DNA from: Halodesulfovibrio sp. MK-HDV
GTDB taxonomy: Bacteria; Desulfobacterota; Desulfovibrionia; Desulfovibrionales; Desulfovibrionaceae
Reading direction: 5' to 3'
NCBI RefSeq assembly: GCF_009914765.1
Contig: NZ_WYDS01000001.1
Coordinates: forward strand, 62,001 to 126,000
DNA length: 64,000 bases
Shown here piece after piece: positions 19,257 to 27,523 of this stretch (position 1 is the stretch's first letter; the number at the start of each line of letters is the position of its first letter). A program made the position numbers and the translations under genes. The notes beneath the pieces were generated by a model. It searched no databases and was not told the DNA's origin. It was given only the letters and a program-made list of their open reading frames with translations.

Positions 19257-19310
19257 GGTTTTTTCCTCCTGAAAACCATAGGGTTCGGACTTGCCGACAC
19301 TGTGAAATTT

Positions 19311-20315
19311 CTATTCTGCGAATGGACCGATCAAACGCATTGGATCCTGCGCGGGCAGGAAAAATATTTCTATGTCATCCAGTTCTCCTGCAAGCTGCAA
19401 GGCAAACTGGCGCATCATTTCTTCTTCAAGACTGAAATGCCCAACATCAAGAATGCATCCGGTTGTATCCAGAGCAGAATGATATTTGACATCACCAGTA
19501 ATAAACACATCCGCACCCATAGCAAACGCTTTAGGGGCAAAATCACTACCAGATCCCGTACAGTAAGCAACTTTAGATACTGTTTCAGGAATAGGGCCGC
19601 TTTTTACCCAATAATCACGATCCACCACTGAGGCAAGTTGCTCAGCGAATATGCCAAAAGATACAGGTTTTGGCAAAGTGCCAATGGTGCCAAAGCCGAG
19701 GCTTCGAGACTCTGTATCAGGTGTAGAAGGTATAAAAATTGGCAACTCGTCCAAATCTGCTGCAAGCTGAGCAAGGACTGTGCTTCTGTGCTCTCTACTA
19801 TATGTTACATTGATCATTTGATCAATGTGCCGCACGCTATGAATTTTCGGGTTGCTTTCCCATTCATAAAGCATAGAGCTTGCTGCGATGTCACGCGAAG
19901 GTGTAAATGCTATTGCTTCCGGTTCAAGCGTACAGGAAGTGCCAAGCAGTTTACAATTTTGCAGTTCAAGCGCGCGTGCTAACCATCCCGCCGGTCCTTC
20001 GGGGTTTGCATCAAGCGACGTATGTGCACTGTAAAGGCACATATCATTCTTAACGAGCGCTGATACAATTGAAAAATATGTATCAAGTTTGTTTAAGTAC
20101 CGGGGCTTCATCAGCAACGGATGATGCGTGAGAACAAAATCTGCTCCCTGTGCTATAGCTGTCTGAATTGTATATTCAGTAGGATCAAGCGCAAGGGCAA
20201 GTCTTTGTACTTTTTTTCTTCGATTGGGAATCTGCACGCCACAGTTATCCCACGAAGCCGCACCGCAAAGTATAGCTGTATCTTCGATTTTTTTGATAAG
20301 GTCAGTTGTTTTCAT
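19311..20315 (-). CDS. Nif3-like dinuclear metal centre protein (YbgI family)
   Basis: A 334-residue member of the Nif3/YbgI/GTP cyclohydrolase I type 2 family. Metal ligands are visible in FVLTHHPLLMK near residue 60 and in YSAHTSLDANPEG. The C-terminal half holds SGSDFAPKAFAMGADVFITGDVKYH and DVGHFSLEEE, which complete the dinuclear site. An insert between the halves corresponds to the ACT-like domain seen in some homologues. The cellular role is uncertain. The start has AGAGAG upstream and matches the family N-terminus. Confidence 0.92.
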   Translation of the reverse strand: MKTTDLIKKIEDTAILCGAASWDNCGVQIPNRRKKVQRLALALDPTEYTIQTAIAQGADFVLTHHPLLMKPRYLNKLDTYFSIVSALVKNDMCLYSAHTSLDANPEGPAGWLARALELQNCKLLGTSCTLEPEAIAFTPSRDIAASSMLYEWESNPKIHSVRHIDQMINVTYSREHRSTVLAQLAADLDELPIFIPSTPDTESRSLGFGTIGTLPKPVSFGIFAEQLASVVDRDYWVKSGPIPETVSKVAYCTGSGSDFAPKAFAMGADVFITGDVKYHSALDTTGCILDVGHFSLEEEMMRQFALQLAGELDDIEIFFLPAQDPMRLIGPFAE

Positions 20316-20713
20316 GACTCTCTCTCAGCAAGTTAGAAAGGCGGTAAAATGTGTCGCCTGTAAAACAGCGTTAGTATCAACGAAAACTGAGAATAAATCC
20401 AGCAATAGGGAAAAAAAGCGGTGTTCTGCTTGCAGCAGTGTTTACGTCTTTTTTGGCAATGCTCTGACTTATTGTTGACCATATGCAATCGGCACCATTC
20501 TTTGCGTGTCGTAAAGCGGATGTGTGCTATGACATAACATATGAGGATGGTCAAGAAAAGTATGCAAACCGTGCTTTAACACCGGAATGAAAGTTGGAGA
20601 TATTTACCGCGGAGAATGGGGTGTAGGAGTGAAATGCTTATGGATTGTCGGGGAGGGCATTTATAAAAGGAATGATCCTCCCGAAAACTTTTTTTCAAGA
20701 GGATCAAAGAAAA
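20316..20713. other. Gene-free stretch upstream of Nif3 gene
   Basis: About 400 bases with no open frame that has both a ribosome site and plausible protein sequence. It probably contains the promoter of the Nif3-CdsZ-rnpB unit. A long-loop hairpin GATCCTC / GAGGATC (about 20,670-20,706) lies just beyond the small gene at 20,714 and may serve as its terminator, though weakly. Confidence 0.35.
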
Positions 20714-20896
20714 TTACTGTCTTTTTTTACTCGGCTGCCACATGTCCCAATCCATTGGCCTGTTTACAGCGCTTTCGTCTTTTGTCTCATTCGCACAGTT
20801 AATGCGCTCAGCAGCTTTTTTAATCCATCGATCTTTGTTTTGTGGTTCCCAAAGGTCATTCCAATCTTTAGGGGCGTTTGCAGTTTTAGGTTGTAC
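20714..20896 (-). CDS. Small Trp-rich protein of unknown function
   Basis: A 60-residue hydrophilic protein with two similar Trp-containing motifs, DWNDLWEPQNK near the start and DWDMWQPSKK near the end, joined by a basic helix (RWIKKAAERIN). The ATG at 20896 is preferred because GGAGGAAAGG lies just upstream. An in-frame ATG at 20929 is less likely. I do not recognise the family. It stands alone between two gene-poor stretches, so it is probably transcribed separately. Confidence 0.55.
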   Translation of the reverse strand, partial: VQPKTANAPKDWNDLWEPQNKDRWIKKAAERINCANETKDESAVNRPMDWDMWQPSKKRQ

Positions 20897-21274
20897 CATT
20901 TCCCTTTCCTCCTGGTTGAGCGTGCCCATGAACAGATTTTTTACAATCTGATAAATGAACGTTGTACAAAGTGGACAGTCGCCACCGTCTGTTTTTGTAC
21001 AATGAGATTAAACCCTAAATCATACCAGCAAGGTATGATTTGAACACAAAAAAATATCTACACGCACATCATTCAAACTTCTAAATGATGTCAAATGGAA
21101 CAATATGATAAAATGTATAGTTATCGCTGTTCCCAATGTGAATACTAAAAACTTACTGTATGTAAATGACGCTACAACATAGAAAAGTTTGCTTCAACCT
21201 TTTTCCTACTAAAATTGTAGGAATTAAAAAAACGAGAGCAAAACAGTCATTGTGTGACAGTGCTTATGCTCAAT
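20897..21274. other. Gene-free AT-rich stretch
   Basis: About 380 bases with no supported gene. It contains one perfect inverted repeat (reported separately) and otherwise only short A/T runs. It lies upstream of the small Trp-rich gene and downstream of the DUF1641 terminator. Confidence 0.4.
21017..21041. repeat. Perfect 10-bp inverted repeat
   Basis: AAATCATACC and GGTATGATTT flank a 5-base loop. There is no T run on either side, so it is unlikely to be an intrinsic terminator. An operator or RNA hairpin upstream of the small gene at 20896 is possible. Confidence 0.5.
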
Positions 21275-21310
21275 AAAAAAAGCCCTCTACGTAAAGTAGA
21301 GGGCTTTTTT
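21275..21310 (-). terminator. Terminator downstream of DUF1641 gene
   Basis: The stem AGCCCTCTAC / GTAGAGGGCT is flanked by an A run on the left and a T run on the right. Read on the minus strand it ends the SQR-DUF1641 operon 20 bases beyond the stop codon. Confidence 0.92.
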
Positions 21311-21329
21311 AGCATCGGGATATTGTTTG

Positions 21330-21935
21330 TTATGCTTTTTCTTTACCGAGTGTGGAAAGAAGTTCCATAACGAGGCCAAGTGCCTGCTTGGATTCTTTGG
21401 AATGAAGTTTTCCAACCATGCCAAGCGGGCTAACAGGCTGTGCATTTTTGAGGTCAGCATCGCCCATTTTTTCAAGAAGTCCGGCAAGTACTACCAGACC
21501 ATCGCCCATACGGCCGATTTCTTCTGGAGAGTATTGCTCGGTGATTTTGCCCATGGATTCAGTAAGTGCACCAATTGACTTGAATACACCTTTTTCGTCC
21601 AGTTCCTGAAACTTTTCGATTCCAGCAAGGAAAGTAGGCTTAATCATAGGCTCAGTAAGCGCCCAGATGTCTACGAGATCGTCAAGACGCTCAAGTGCCC
21701 ATGTGATATTGCGTACGCTCATTACAAAGCGCTTCAACAGGGCAGTGATGTCATTGAGCTCGCAACGGTGCTGAAGAGAATCAAGTTCTCCGAGCATCAC
21801 GTTGTGAAGCGTGTCCCGCATAATCGGGGTAACTGTAGCCCCCAAATCAGCCATGGTTTCAGCGCGACTATGCATCATGCTGATTTTTTCTTCCATGACC
21901 TCAAGGCGGGCTAAGATGAGTTCTTCGTTGGTCAT
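21330..21935 (-). CDS. DUF1641 domain protein
   Basis: A 201-residue mostly helical protein. The central segment WALTEPMIKPTFLAGIEKFQELDEKG and the ending with LGLVMELLSTLGK resemble DUF1641, a family found beside sulfide:quinone oxidoreductase-like and formate dehydrogenase-linked genes. The function is unknown; a partner or regulatory role for the flavoprotein encoded 11 bases upstream is inferred from the tight operon. No signal peptide or membrane span is seen. Confidence 0.85.
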   Translation of the reverse strand: MTNEELILARLEVMEEKISMMHSRAETMADLGATVTPIMRDTLHNVMLGELDSLQHRCELNDITALLKRFVMSVRNITWALERLDDLVDIWALTEPMIKPTFLAGIEKFQELDEKGVFKSIGALTESMGKITEQYSPEEIGRMGDGLVVLAGLLEKMGDADLKNAQPVSPLGMVGKLHSKESKQALGLVMELLSTLGKEKA

Positions 21936-21946
21936 TATAAGCTCCG

Positions 21947-23185
21947 CTATTTTTTGTTACGAACGTCGATTTTGCCAGCCATGTACATGTTTGGCTCAAA
22001 TGGAAGTTCGTGACCTTTCAGCATGAGGTTGTAGTAAACCCAACGGAACATCTGTTTGCCGTAGTAGTTCATACGGGTGTCGCCGAGAAGATCGAATGGT
22101 CCAATACCTGGAAGCGGGAACTTACCTGGAAGTGGCTCAGTTTCGTAGTTAAAGTCGATAAGGGACGCTTTCTCGAGGCTGGTAACAATAAAGCAGTTTG
22201 AGTGACCATCAAATTTGTGGTGCGGTGCGTTACCGTTGATTTCAGCAGTGAGGTTTTCGCAAATGATGTCGCATTCGAAGTGAGCAACGGAACCAGCTTT
22301 AGAAGTTGGAACGTTGGTTGCGTCACCGATAACATACATGTTCTCGTGCTCTTCAGCTTTGAGAGTGTGGTTGTCGGTAGGTACGAAGCACATTGCATCA
22401 CCAATGCCGGAATCTTCGAGAACCTGCTGACCGAAGTTAGGTGGAATAGATACGAGCAAGTCGTAGTTTCTTTCTTCACCCATTACGTCAACAAGAGCTT
22501 TGTTTTTAGCGTCAACGCTGTCCAAAACAAAGTTAGGTACGATGTTAATGCCTTTTTCTTTACAGAGGCCACCAAGAATTCGGTTAGCTACAGACTTGGT
22601 GAAAGCACCAGTAAGCGGGGTAACGAGTTCGATCTCAATGTTGTCACGAACGCCGCGCTTTTTGAAAAAGTCGTCAGCCATGTAAAGGAATTCAAGTGGA
22701 GCAACTGGACATTTGTACGGTGTCTCAGCAATGTTAAGAATAAGCTTACCCTTGGTGAATTCGTGCATTTTAGGCATAAGAGCCGCTGCACCATCAGGGG
22801 TGTAGAAATCGTGAATGTCGCCACGCCAGTCATCCATCATGCCTTCAACTTCTTCCGGCACAACGCGACAGCCAGTACCAACTACGATCCAATCGTACTC
22901 GTACTTGCTTTCTTTAGTGGTAACAACTTTGTTCTTAGGATCAATATTGGTAATGGTATCCAGTACGAAGTTAACACCTTTAGGGATAAATTCAGCCTTC
23001 GGCTTCACGCAATCACCTGGAGTGTACACACCGAAAGGCACGAACAGCCAGCCTGGCTGGTAGTGGTGCATCGGGTCACGGTCGATGATGGTGATATCCC
23101 ATTCTTTCTCAGCAAGCTGCTTACGCATTTTTGCGGCAATCATTGTGCCGCCACAGCCTGAACCGAGAATAAGTAGTTTCTTCAT
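21947..23185 (-). CDS. Sulfide:quinone oxidoreductase-like FAD flavoprotein
   Basis: A 412-residue two-dinucleotide-binding flavoprotein. The N-terminal FAD motif LILGSGCGGTMIA is followed by YEYDWIVVGTGCR and the second FAD contact NMYVIGDATNVPTSKAG. Cys159 (in TPYKCPVAP) and Cys331 (in GHSNCFIV) are placed like the redox-active cysteines of SQR-type enzymes, with Cys11 and Cys106 as further candidates. Such enzymes oxidise sulfide or related sulfur species and reduce quinone. Together with DUF1641 it forms a two-gene operon, and a single-cysteine Rrf2 regulator lies upstream. Confidence 0.85.
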   Translation of the reverse strand: MKKLLILGSGCGGTMIAAKMRKQLAEKEWDITIIDRDPMHHYQPGWLFVPFGVYTPGDCVKPKAEFIPKGVNFVLDTITNIDPKNKVVTTKESKYEYDWIVVGTGCRVVPEEVEGMMDDWRGDIHDFYTPDGAAALMPKMHEFTKGKLILNIAETPYKCPVAPLEFLYMADDFFKKRGVRDNIEIELVTPLTGAFTKSVANRILGGLCKEKGINIVPNFVLDSVDAKNKALVDVMGEERNYDLLVSIPPNFGQQVLEDSGIGDAMCFVPTDNHTLKAEEHENMYVIGDATNVPTSKAGSVAHFECDIICENLTAEINGNAPHHKFDGHSNCFIVTSLEKASLIDFNYETEPLPGKFPLPGIGPFDLLGDTRMNYYGKQMFRWVYYNLMLKGHELPFEPNMYMAGKIDVRNKK

Positions 23186-23425
23186 GCCTGATCTCCTCTT
23201 ACATATCAGTGAAGTAGTCTTACTTGCGGGTTAATTGCCCACCAGTAAGCGGTTACGTCATTTTTTAGACGATTTTTAAAGCAACATTATCTTCACGGAA
23301 AAAACGGGGACATGCGGCAACGCAAACGTTTTTTCCTGAATCTATTTACAATGGTGGGTAACATCGGAAGGGGGATGGAGTGTGTCGCATCTCGTGCTCC
23401 CTGCATGTCACCAAAAACAAAAAAA

Positions 23426-23836
23426 TTATTGGCTGTAGCTTGAGGCGTGACTCTGCATCAGATCAGCAAGAGTAATTTTCTCAAGGGTGTCTTCTAATGC
23501 TTGCGCTACACTATCCCATGAACCAACAACCTGAGTCGGAATAACGGCATCATCAGTTTGCAGAGTAGGGGCAATTACTCCGCCTTCGATTACCCGTAAA
23601 ACCTGTGCAAGGGTTACGTCTTCAGGGCGTCTGCAGAGGATGTGACCTCCGGCAACGCCGCGTACGCTTCTCACCATTCCGGCAGATTTTAATGAACGAA
23701 TAATTTTTTCGATGAATTTAACAGAGATACCTGTTTTATTAGACAAAGTTGCAGCTGGAACTGGTTTGTTGCCATCCTGAAGAGCAAGATGAGCTAGCAG
23801 TAACGATGCATTATGTGCAGTTGTAGATATACGCAT
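23426..23836 (-). CDS. Rrf2-family transcriptional regulator without the Fe-S cysteine cluster
   Basis: A 136-residue winged-helix protein of the Rrf2 family. The N-terminal winged helix contains KTGISVKFIEKIIRSLKSAG and the wing VRSVRGVAGGHIL. Only one cysteine is present (in HILCRR), so the three-cysteine Fe-S site of IscR/NsrR-type members is absent. It is encoded upstream of the SQR operon on the same strand and a double palindrome lies 50-75 bases before its start, so it may control itself and the SQR genes. Confidence 0.9.
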   Translation of the reverse strand: MRISTTAHNASLLLAHLALQDGNKPVPAATLSNKTGISVKFIEKIIRSLKSAGMVRSVRGVAGGHILCRRPEDVTLAQVLRVIEGGVIAPTLQTDDAVIPTQVVGSWDSVAQALEDTLEKITLADLMQSHASSYSQ

Positions 23837-23887
23837 GACTTGCTCCTTGGGGCTGGTGTGTAGTCGCTGTTTAATTCCTACCTTTGT

Positions 23888-23912
23888 AATCCAGATTAAT
23901 TTAATCCGGATT
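23888..23912. promoter_or_regulatory. Candidate Rrf2 operator: two near-identical palindromes
   Basis: AATCCAGATT (23888-23897) and AATCCGGATT (23903-23912) are two copies of one palindrome spaced 15 bases start to start. The second is a perfect dyad. They lie upstream of the single-cysteine Rrf2 gene, a typical position for an autoregulatory operator. Confidence 0.5.
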
Positions 23913-24075
23913 AGATAGGTCGGAAATAGCTGAATCAGAGGGGGGTGTCAACAAGGATTCAAAAAAATAGTGGTGCGTATTATAGGGAGTTATGGAGAAC
24001 GGAATATGACAGAAAAGAAACTATTTGTAAGTATTGAGGAAGGTTACAGCGATGTTTAGAAGAATGAGGGATAAT

Positions 24076-24123
24076 AAAAAACAACAACGCCCTGCTATAA
24101 GAAATAGCAGGGCGTTGTTGTTT
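24076..24123 (-). terminator. Terminator downstream of the four-cysteine Rrf2 gene
   Basis: A 19-bp stem beginning AACAACAACGCCCTGCTAT closes over an AAGAA loop. On the minus strand it is followed by T residues (plus-strand A run at 24076-24081). It lies about 60 bases beyond the Rrf2 stop codon. Confidence 0.88.
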
Positions 24124-24180
24124 ATGCCGTATCAATAGCATCTTGCAATGCAAAAAACACGAAAGAAAAAGTGTTAAAGA

Positions 24181-24606
24181 CTATTCAATAGGATGAACTT
24201 TTCCATCTATGATGTCCTGTAGAGATATTGAGTTCAGCTCGTTCTCTAAAACTTGGGAAGCTTTCATCCAAACGCTGCGAGTTGTACAGAACTCTTTGCG
24301 TGGACAGTCGTCGGCAAGTTTTTTGTCGCAACAAGCGGTAAGTCCTACATGTCCTTCCATTATGCGAATCACGTCACCTACAGAAATAGTATCAGGCGTT
24401 TTAGCAAGCATATGTCCGCCGGCAGCGCCGCGCATGCTTGTAATGAGCCCAGCTTTTTTGAGGGGACGCAGAATTTGTTCAATGAACTGAACGGAAACTC
24501 CGGAAGATTCGGATAGAGAAGTGGTTTTCAATGGAGAATCAGTGCCATGCCTTCCCAATTTTACTAAAATTCGAACGGCATAGCGAGTACGCGCAGAAAG
24601 CTTCAT
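24181..24606 (-). CDS. Rrf2-family transcriptional regulator with cysteine cluster
   Basis: A 141-residue Rrf2/IscR-type regulator. The winged helix includes SSGVSVQFIEQILRPLKKAG and TSMRGAAGGHMLAK. A cysteine group (Cys92, Cys93, Cys101 and Cys107 in TACCDKKLADDCPRKEFC) matches the Fe-S ligand region of the family. It could sense iron-sulfur status, nitric oxide or redox state. It is separated from the next Rrf2 gene by a strong terminator and is probably monocistronic. Confidence 0.92.
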   Translation of the reverse strand: MKLSARTRYAVRILVKLGRHGTDSPLKTTSLSESSGVSVQFIEQILRPLKKAGLITSMRGAAGGHMLAKTPDTISVGDVIRIMEGHVGLTACCDKKLADDCPRKEFCTTRSVWMKASQVLENELNSISLQDIIDGKVHPIE

Positions 24607-24994
24607 TAATTATGCCCCTTAAATTACGAAGTCTATTAATTGCGTGTCGATATTTGATGAGAGTACTACGTTAGTAAGTGCTTCTCGTCAAGGCAGGCTG
24701 CGGGTTTAACCCGATTCAACCTGTAATGAATATTGCTTAACAGTGTATACAGCTTTTACATCTGAGATCAATATTGCACATAAGTTGTAATAGGAATTTT
24801 CAGTATGTAGTGGGTGTGTCGGGTAAATGCAATGTTTGGTGACTTCCGTATGGTATGGCATAAAAACCTTACAGGCAACGTAGATAATGCTGTGATTGGT
24901 TTACCATACAAATAGTCTTTCGAATTTTTTCGAAGGGTTTAATGCAGGACAGTTGAGGGGGAGGTTTTGCTTTGAATTTTGGCCATAGAATACC
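24607..24994. other. Gap between Rrf2 gene and tRNA-Met terminator
   Basis: About 390 bases with no supported gene. It should contain the promoter of the Rrf2 gene ending at 24181. No RNA gene or repeat family was recognised. Confidence 0.4.
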
Positions 24995-25027
24995 AAAAAA
25001 CGCTTGCGGAAATTTCCGCAAGCGTTT
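24995..25027 (-). terminator. Native terminator of the split tRNA-Met gene
   Basis: A perfect palindrome AAACGCTTGCGGAAA / TTTCCGCAAGCGTTT with an A run on its plus-strand left side, so it works on the minus strand. It lies 7 bases after the 3' CCA of the tRNA remnant and was presumably the terminator of the intact tRNA gene. Confidence 0.85.
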
Positions 25028-25033
25028 GAATGC

Positions 25034-25078
25034 TGGTGGGCCTAGCAGGATTTGAACCTGCGACCTGCCGGTTATGAG
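25034..25078 (-). other. Prophage attachment site: displaced 3' part of tRNA-Met (CAT)
   Basis: On the minus strand the sequence runs from an anticodon loop CTCATAA through the anticodon 3' stem CCGGC and a T-arm (GCAGG, TTCAAAT, CCTGC) to an acceptor end TAGGCCCA with encoded CCA. The bases on the 5' side (GCCCA before CTCATAA) cannot pair with CCGGC, so the gene is cut at or just upstream of the anticodon loop. The phage integrase lies 140 bases further in. This is best read as an attachment core, with a restored tRNA expected at the other prophage end outside the window. Confidence 0.8.
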
Positions 25079-25220
25079 TGGGCAGGGACGTGCTTTTATG
25101 CTACGTTAAAACGGCTCTTGCCCTTGTTATATAAGGACGTTCCACGATGTAGCTCTTTGCCGTTTAAGTCCTGTATGTTACCTTTTTTCCGATTTTGGGT
25201 AGCAAGGAGGGTAGCAAAAA

Positions 25221-26324
25221 ATGGCAATGACGAAACGGATTAAAACTCGTTATTCAGGAGTATATCAGCGTACATCTGAAAAGCGACGCCATGAAGGGCG
25301 TCCAGATGTTTGTTATGACATTACCTACAAAATAGGGTCAAGGAAAGTCTGGGAAAAGGTCGGGTGGAAATCGGAAGGTATAACGGCTGGTTTTGCTAGT
25401 CAGGTTAAGAATGATCGTTTGTCTGAAGTACGAAAAGGTAAGGCTCCTACTAAGACAAAGCATATTACACTGAACAAAGCGTTTGAGTTGTATTGCAAAA
25501 CGCATCTCGCTGCTACAAAGTCGGAACGACGGATACGCAGCATGTATTGTTCTGGTGTTAAGCCTGTTCTGGGACATAAGATGATCGCCGAAATTTCTGT
25601 ACGAGATATGCAACAACTTGCGACTTCTTTAGTTGGTCAAAAGGCCCCTGCCACTATACGGCATTACGTAAGCATTGTTCGTTCCGTATATAATAAATTG
25701 ATAGAGTGGGGAGATTACACTGGCGAGAACCCAGCTCGGGCGATTAAGATTCCTCGTGTCGATAATGACCGCACTCGATTTCTTACCCGATCAGAAGCTT
25801 CTATGTTGCTGGATGAGCTTTGTTGCAGGAGTTTGGATACCTTCAGGATTGCATTAATTTCCTTGCACACAGGGATGCGCGCAAGTGAAATTTTTGGATT
25901 AATGGGAGAGAACGTTAATCTGTCTGAGGGATTTATATATATTAATGATACAAAGAATGCTTTAAGTCGTGTTGCGTACATGACAGATGCTGTGCGTAAG
26001 ACTTTTGAAGATATTGAACCGCAGGCCGGAGAGATTGTTTTTCCTGCCCGACATGGTGACTTTCGCGAAGAAGTGCCAGATACCTTTGAAAGGGCCGTAA
26101 AAGAATTAGGGCTAAATGATGGCTTAGCAGATACACGCGATAAAGTCGTGTTTCATACGCTTCGGCATACATTCGCTTCTTGGCTTGTTTCTGAAGGGGT
26201 ACCATTGAAAACAATTCAAGAGTTGCTTGGTCACTCCACCATTAGAATGACAGAGCGGTACGCAAAGCTTGCACCAGACAAAAAGGAAGAAGCTGCACGT
26301 TTATTGAATATGCTGCTGAAATAG
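25221..26324 (+). CDS. Phage tyrosine integrase
   Basis: A 367-residue tyrosine recombinase. It has an N-terminal arm-binding region, a core-binding SAM-like domain (THLAATKSERRIRSMY ... ATIRHYVSIVRSVYNKL) and a catalytic domain. The catalytic residues are Arg220 (TGMRASEI), Lys245, His312 and Arg315 (HTLRHTF), His338 (LLGHST) and Tyr347 (RYAKL). It should mediate integration at the adjacent tRNA-Met. AGGAGG at 25205-25210 supports the ATG at 25221. The gene ends at a bidirectional terminator shared with the convergent early operon. Confidence 0.95.
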   Translation: MAMTKRIKTRYSGVYQRTSEKRRHEGRPDVCYDITYKIGSRKVWEKVGWKSEGITAGFASQVKNDRLSEVRKGKAPTKTKHITLNKAFELYCKTHLAATKSERRIRSMYCSGVKPVLGHKMIAEISVRDMQQLATSLVGQKAPATIRHYVSIVRSVYNKLIEWGDYTGENPARAIKIPRVDNDRTRFLTRSEASMLLDELCCRSLDTFRIALISLHTGMRASEIFGLMGENVNLSEGFIYINDTKNALSRVAYMTDAVRKTFEDIEPQAGEIVFPARHGDFREEVPDTFERAVKELGLNDGLADTRDKVVFHTLRHTFASWLVSEGVPLKTIQELLGHSTIRMTERYAKLAPDKKEEAARLLNMLLK

Positions 26325-26325
26325 C

Positions 26326-26356
26326 AAAAAGCCCGATGCGTAAGTATCGGGCTTTT
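26326..26356. terminator. Bidirectional terminator between integrase and left early operon
   Basis: AAAAAGCCCGAT and ATCGGGCTTTTT form a perfect stem over an 8-base loop, with A and T runs on opposite sides. It separates convergent transcripts. Confidence 0.93.
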
Positions 26357-26373
26357 TAGTGTTGGTTCACTTG

Positions 26374-26646
26374 TTAGTTGATTGTCTTTTGAATGCAGAA
26401 GTTGACGTATTGCTCTATGTCCTCATGCCTATATCGAACACTTCCGCCCACTTTTAGCCATGCGGGGGCGAGGCCGCGCATGCGTCTTTTTGCAAGGGTT
26501 GATTCGCTGACTCCATACAGTTCGGAAGTTTCTTTTACAGTGAGTAGTTTCTTTCGCTTGAGTACTTCAAGTCGTGCAGCTGGTGCGTATGCCTGTACAA
26601 TTGCATTTTCATGAATTTGGGAAAGTTCTTCTTTGGTAAATTCCAT
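26374..26646 (-). CDS. AlpA/excisionase-like small DNA-binding protein
   Basis: A 90-residue protein with a MerR-like helix-turn-helix: LLTVKETSELYGVSESTLAKRRMRG, then LKVGGSVRYRHEDIEQYV. This is the HTH_17/excisionase pattern, and its place next to the integrase suggests a role as recombination directionality factor or regulator. The ATG at 26646 follows GGAGCTAACT and lies 2 bases after the upstream gene. It is the last gene of the leftward early operon. Confidence 0.8.
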   Translation of the reverse strand: MEFTKEELSQIHENAIVQAYAPAARLEVLKRKKLLTVKETSELYGVSESTLAKRRMRGLAPAWLKVGGSVRYRHEDIEQYVNFCIQKTIN

Positions 26647-26648
26647 AG

Positions 26649-26837
26649 TTAGCTCCAAATGTAACAGGCAGTGCTGCCGAGTGTTAGTGATGTTAAAAAC
26701 ATTTTCCAATCTTGGGTGGCTGCTTCGTAGCAAGCACCGAGTAGGGTGATAATGCTGCACGCTGCGCCGATACCAGGGAAGAAGGAAAGGGCCGCGATAA
26801 GAAGCAGCGTTTTGTCCTGTGTGGTGATGGTGTTCAT
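26649..26837 (-). CDS. Small phage membrane protein
   Basis: A 62-residue hydrophobic protein with about two membrane segments (LLLIAALSFFPGIGAACSII and MFLTSLTLGSTACYIW). The start at 26837 is 4 bases after the upstream stop codon. An in-frame ATG at 26852 overlaps the upstream gene. Function unknown. Confidence 0.55.
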   Translation of the reverse strand: MNTITTQDKTLLLIAALSFFPGIGAACSIITLLGACYEAATQDWKMFLTSLTLGSTACYIWS

Positions 26838-26841
26838 AGGT

Positions 26842-27066
26842 TTATTGTCCATTCACAGCATTTAATGCAGCCGTCTTCACTATCTTTGAAACCGGAAACG
26901 GTTTGCCGCTGAAGCCATAACCGTTGGCTTTGATCATGTGCTTCCCGTCTACAATTTCGCTTTCTTCGCAGGTGATGGCTCTGATCTGCTTGCTTGGCTG
27001 CTGGATAATTACCCACGTATCTTTTGGGATAACTTCCGTCGGTAATGGTCGCTGACGTATCTGCAT
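26842..27066 (-). CDS. Small phage protein of unknown function
   Basis: A 74-residue protein (MQIRQRPLPTEVIPKDTWVII ...) ending in GYGFSGKPFPVSKIVKTAALNAVNGQ. Its ATG at 27066 overlaps the upstream TGA by one base, a sign of translational coupling. One cysteine and no membrane span. I do not recognise the family. Confidence 0.6.
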   Translation of the reverse strand: MQIRQRPLPTEVIPKDTWVIIQQPSKQIRAITCEESEIVDGKHMIKANGYGFSGKPFPVSKIVKTAALNAVNGQ

Positions 27067-27512
27067 CAGAACCCCAACACCGGATCTGGTTGCCGGAACA
27101 TGTCGTGAGCAAATTTGTCTGGTGGAATTGCTCCGGTAGCCCACGGGTCTTCAAACAGGGTGTACCCACTGGAAGAAGTGGTTTCACGATGTTTGACGAG
27201 GCAGGCGTTGCTGCAAATATTACTGCTAACGCCATGGGTAAATTTGCTGTCACACACGATGCAGCGTTTTTCATCTGTTCCGTGTCTGTTGTTTGCAGCA
27301 TGGTTTGCCAATGCTGCACACGAACGGGAGCAGTAGATTTGATTTGCACGTTTTACGTAGTGTCTGCCGCACCACGGGCAGCTAACACTACGCTTTATGC
27401 GCAGTGCTTTACCTGCGCACTTGCGAGAGCAGTATTTTCCTCGTCCGGCTTCCTTGCGCGCAGGGCGAACATAGAACTCGGTTCCGCATATCTCGCATGG
27501 AACTACTGGCAT
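27066..27512 (-). CDS. Phage protein with repeated zinc ribbons
   Basis: A 148-residue protein made of three or four Cys-pair units: PCEICGTEF with YCSRKC, SCPWCGRHY with YCSRSC, and RCIVCDSKF with ICSNAC. This pattern indicates treble-clef or ribbon zinc sites used in nucleic-acid or protein binding. The ATG at 27512 follows GGGAGG. Catalytic HNH residues are not evident. Genes of this type occur in early operons of phages and their exact role is not established. Confidence 0.7.
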   Translation of the reverse strand: MPVVPCEICGTEFYVRPARKEAGRGKYCSRKCAGKALRIKRSVSCPWCGRHYVKRANQIYCSRSCAALANHAANNRHGTDEKRCIVCDSKFTHGVSSNICSNACLVKHRETTSSSGYTLFEDPWATGAIPPDKFAHDMFRQPDPVLGF

Positions 27513-27523
27513 AACATCCTCCC

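Noticed and set aside
22202-23161. Long plus-strand open frame (319 codons) opposite the SQR-like gene
   Set aside because: It has no ribosome site or recognisable domain and lies entirely antisense to a well supported flavoprotein gene.
25034-25116. A complete tRNA-Met gene at the left prophage end
   Set aside because: The sequence before the anticodon loop cannot pair with the 3' half of the anticodon stem and shows no D-arm, so only the 3' part is present.
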